Below the pieces are notes generated by a model that saw only the letters and a list, made by a program, of their open reading frames with translations, did not search any database and was not told where the DNA came from. The position numbers were made by a program, and so were the translations under genes. A stretch of 17,012 bases of DNA from Chrysochromulina parva (Eukaryota > Haptophyta > Prymnesiales > Chrysochromulinaceae): positions 1 through 17,012 of the forward strand of contig PJAB01001128.1 in assembly GCA_002887195.1 (NCBI GenBank), written 5' to 3'. Shown here one piece after another: positions 15,166 through 17,012 of the stretch (positions are counted from its first letter, which is position 1; each line of letters starts with the position of its first letter).

Positions 15166-16317
15166 ATGCAACGCATCATTTCGCTGCTGCTGTTGCTCGA
15201 GATGGCTATCGCATTCGACGAAACCATCAACGAGGCGAAATCGAACTGCACAGACGTTTTGTTTAGATTCACTTGCCGCAGTCGCTTGGCTGCGGGAAAG
15301 TGTGACCACAAAGGTTGCGACCTCACGTGTGGCAAATGCAACGTGCCGGATGGCTGGCACAAGACGCGGGCCCGCTGGTTCCCGGGAAAGGAGTACCATC
15401 GGCTTGTGGCTACAGGTGATTGGTGGCTGAGCCTTACTCACGCCGAGGGAGCGTACGCCACCGTCGTTGTGCCCACCATCTGCAAACGCCTCGAGCGGCT
15501 CAAGGTTCTAGTCTTGCGGCTGAGCACTGAGATGCAATGCGTCGGGGAGGTGATGATTGTTGCACATGCCCCATGCAGCGAGCGTGTGACGGAGATGCTT
15601 CGGGGAGTGAATCAGACATTGCTCAGAAGCAAGAAAGTGATTCAGACTGTGATGGACATGGGTGGCTGGGACCCAATGTACGGGCCCGGCGCGCGCTTCC
15701 TTGCCGCGCGCAGCGCTCGTGGCACTACGCTCGTGCACCTCGACGACGACGAGCTCCCATGCGAGCGACAGGTATGCGGCGTCGCAGCTGCGGCGGCCAA
15801 AGAGCCCATCGGTATCTATGGCCACCATAAGCGCAACTGCAATCCGCTTAAGGGCTACCAAACGTCAGGGGATCCGCGACGGTTGAGATCCAACAAGCCG
15901 TTCAACGTGCTGCTTACGCTGTTTGCGGCGACGTCTCGAGCGTATAACGACATCTTCGTGCGCCACTTTGATCGCTACGCGAAGGCTCTAGCGAGCGTCA
16001 AAGGTAACGGCGAGGACATTGCCTACAGCCACTTCTTACTCAAGCATTTCAACAAGACGCCCTCGTATGTTGAGAGGGCGCCGTGCTACACGTACGCTGT
16101 CAACAATACGGTGGTAGAGACCTATGCCAAAGGCTTCTCACACATGAATGACGAGACCGGCATCTCGTCGAACCTGTTTTCACACTACACCGCGCGCCGT
16201 ATCATCTGTCGCCGTCTGTGGAACGACACACGGTGGGAGTGGCGGATCAAGGGTCGCAAAGAAAAGGACCCGGTGCTGGTGCCACGTAACATCAAGACCC
16301 GCCTCTGGACGATTTGA
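15166..16317 (+). CDS. Secretory-pathway glycosyltransferase: signal peptide, ShK-like domain, GT64 (exostosin-like) domain
   Basis: This gene encodes 383 residues from ATG 15166; the frame is open further upstream but begins with GTG, whereas this ATG opens a signal peptide (MQRIISLLLLLEMAIAFDE), which decides the start. Residues 28-58 form a six-cysteine ShK-like module with C28, C37, C46, C51, C55 and C58 and the usual LTCGKC ending. From about 97 (YATVVVPT) the sequence follows GT64, the fold of the C-terminal domain of exostosins that adds N-acetylhexosamine from UDP-sugar. The metal and nucleotide motif is LVHLDDDELP with DDD at 193-195. The late block FNVLLTLFAATSRAYND and GEDIAYSHFLLKHFNKTP (E283, D284) matches the family's acidic D-D/E-D site. 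N-glycosylation sequons occur at N27, N149, N296, N313 and N353. It probably acts in the ER/Golgi lumen or outside the cell. The acceptor is unknown. Whether the leader is cleaved or acts as an anchor is undecided. Confidence 0.82.
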   Translation: MQRIISLLLLLEMAIAFDETINEAKSNCTDVLFRFTCRSRLAAGKCDHKGCDLTCGKCNVPDGWHKTRARWFPGKEYHRLVATGDWWLSLTHAEGAYATVVVPTICKRLERLKVLVLRLSTEMQCVGEVMIVAHAPCSERVTEMLRGVNQTLLRSKKVIQTVMDMGGWDPMYGPGARFLAARSARGTTLVHLDDDELPCERQVCGVAAAAAKEPIGIYGHHKRNCNPLKGYQTSGDPRRLRSNKPFNVLLTLFAATSRAYNDIFVRHFDRYAKALASVKGNGEDIAYSHFLLKHFNKTPSYVERAPCYTYAVNNTVVETYAKGFSHMNDETGISSNLFSHYTARRIICRRLWNDTRWEWRIKGRKEKDPVLVPRNIKTRLWTI

Positions 16318-16903
16318 TTGTACATATGCGTAAAAGTGTTTCTGAGCGTTCTAAGAACTTCCCGCCCGGGTGCGGTGGCGGACCCCCCCGCGACCCGCGC
16401 GCGCCGCGGTCAACACCGCCCGGACCCCCCCCCCGGGGACACGGGCGGACTGACCCCGCGGTCTGACCCGCCCGCGCGCCCGCGCGACCCCGGCCCTTTT
16501 AGTTCCCTATAGTAGCGTTGGGGGCGAGCGGGTCCCTACCTACCCCTGTCGGATCACCAAAAATTCACTCAGGATACTGTATCCTGCCGGACGGTGCAGA
16601 GATACATTGTACATCAAAATACGTCAGGCAAGATTAACAAGATAACAGGCACGTCAGGCGTCAACGCGTCATGTGGCGCTTACCAATTATGGGTTTCTGG
16701 CGCAGGATACGATAGGAAACCCATCTAAAATCGAAGAAAACACTCCACCTCTCCCTGAGCTGAATCCCAGGAGTGCAGCCGAAGGTCGATTCCCAAATCA
16801 GCTGCGAATAAAAGACCTCAAAAAGGAAAGTGACGCGAGGACTCCAGAAAACTCCACAAAGAACAACTCTTTGGCGTCCAGAAGGCTGTGCGACACTTCC
16901 GAC
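16318..16903. other. Spacer: C-rich stretch, then AT-richer sequence with a palindrome
   Basis: After the GT64 stop, bases 16360-16500 are extremely C/G-rich on this strand, with C runs at 16383-16389 and 16425-16434. From about 16550 the composition turns AT-richer. A palindrome lies at 16570-16586. The word acgtcaggc is repeated at 16621-16629 and 16651-16659. No gene is assigned, though a plus frame is open from 16646 to the right edge. Confidence 0.5.
16570..16586. repeat. 17-bp palindrome caggatactgtatcctg
   Basis: Perfect 8-bp arms, caggatac and gtatcctg, flank one central t. A third copy of the arm, caggatac, lies downstream at about 16703-16710. It could be a dimeric protein-binding site, or chance. 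Confidence 0.7.
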
Positions 16904-17012
16904 ATGACGCGTATCAACCACGAAGAGGGCGACGCGGAGACGGCCGATGTCGCGAATCTGGGCGAGGCAGTGGGCACCCTTTCTCTCTCGCCGGCCGCCT
17001 CGGAGCCAGCCA
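16904..17012 (+). CDS. Possible 5' end of a gene cut by the right edge
   Basis: An ATG at 16904 opens a frame that is still open at the last base (36 codons, beginning MTRINHEEGDAETADVANLG). The frame is also open upstream to a stop at 16643-16645. The first residues are acidic, with no signal peptide. Composition becomes gene-like (GC-rich third positions) only after about 16920. No family can be recognised from so little, and this could equally be an internal exon or chance. Confidence 0.3.
   Translation, partial: MTRINHEEGDAETADVANLGEAVGTLSLSPAASEPA

Noticed and set aside
1..17012. Transposase, reverse transcriptase, integrase or viral genes
   Set aside because: None were recognised in any frame; repeats here are local tandem or direct repeats without terminal inverted repeats and coding capacity.

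Overview
This window looks like nuclear DNA of a single-celled eukaryotic alga or related protist. Its genes are monocistronic, on both strands, mostly GC-rich, and at least three are split by GT-AG introns. Several products are eukaryote-specific: a heterotrimeric G-protein alpha subunit, a GSK3/shaggy kinase, a MAP-kinase-phosphatase-like enzyme, a complex I MWFE subunit, a mitochondrial ribosomal protein and a GT64-type glycosyltransferase. A methyltransferase with a secretory-type leader may point to a plastid of secondary origin. A haptophyte (Emiliania/Chrysochromulina-like) is my best guess, but this is inference from composition and gene content and no marker here proves it.

Layout. 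1-986 (-): PAPS-dependent sulfotransferase, cut by the left edge. 987-2013: noncoding, with repeats. 2014-3117 (-): TrmN6/YfiC-like methyltransferase. 3118-3948: repeat-rich spacer. 3949-5874 (-): GSK3 kinase joined through a 75-bp intron to a coiled-coil tail. 5875-6329: divergent promoter region. 6330-6937 (+): two-exon gene for the 59-residue complex I subunit MWFE (NDUFA1). 7646-9871 (+): long, repeat-bearing, largely disordered protein of unknown function. 9872-10416: convergent spacer. 10417-12017 (-): rhodanese plus dual-specificity phosphatase plus FHA domain in one two-exon gene. 12392-13024 (-): mitochondrial ribosomal protein of the S25 type. 13025-13266: divergent promoter region. 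13267-14328 (+): G-alpha. 14329-15165: spacer with short tandem repeats. 15166-16317 (+): secreted or Golgi ShK-domain/GT64 glycosyltransferase. 16318-17012: noncoding, then an open frame that runs off the right edge.

The genes do not form an obvious pathway. Three of them (GSK3, phosphatase-FHA, G-alpha) are signalling proteins, and two (MWFE, mS25) are mitochondrial and each shares a short divergent promoter region with a signalling gene. The most unusual points are two small introns whose first bases are repeated at the start of the following exon, one of them built almost wholly from a 10-bp minisatellite, and the phosphatase-FHA fusion that becomes visible only when that intron is removed.
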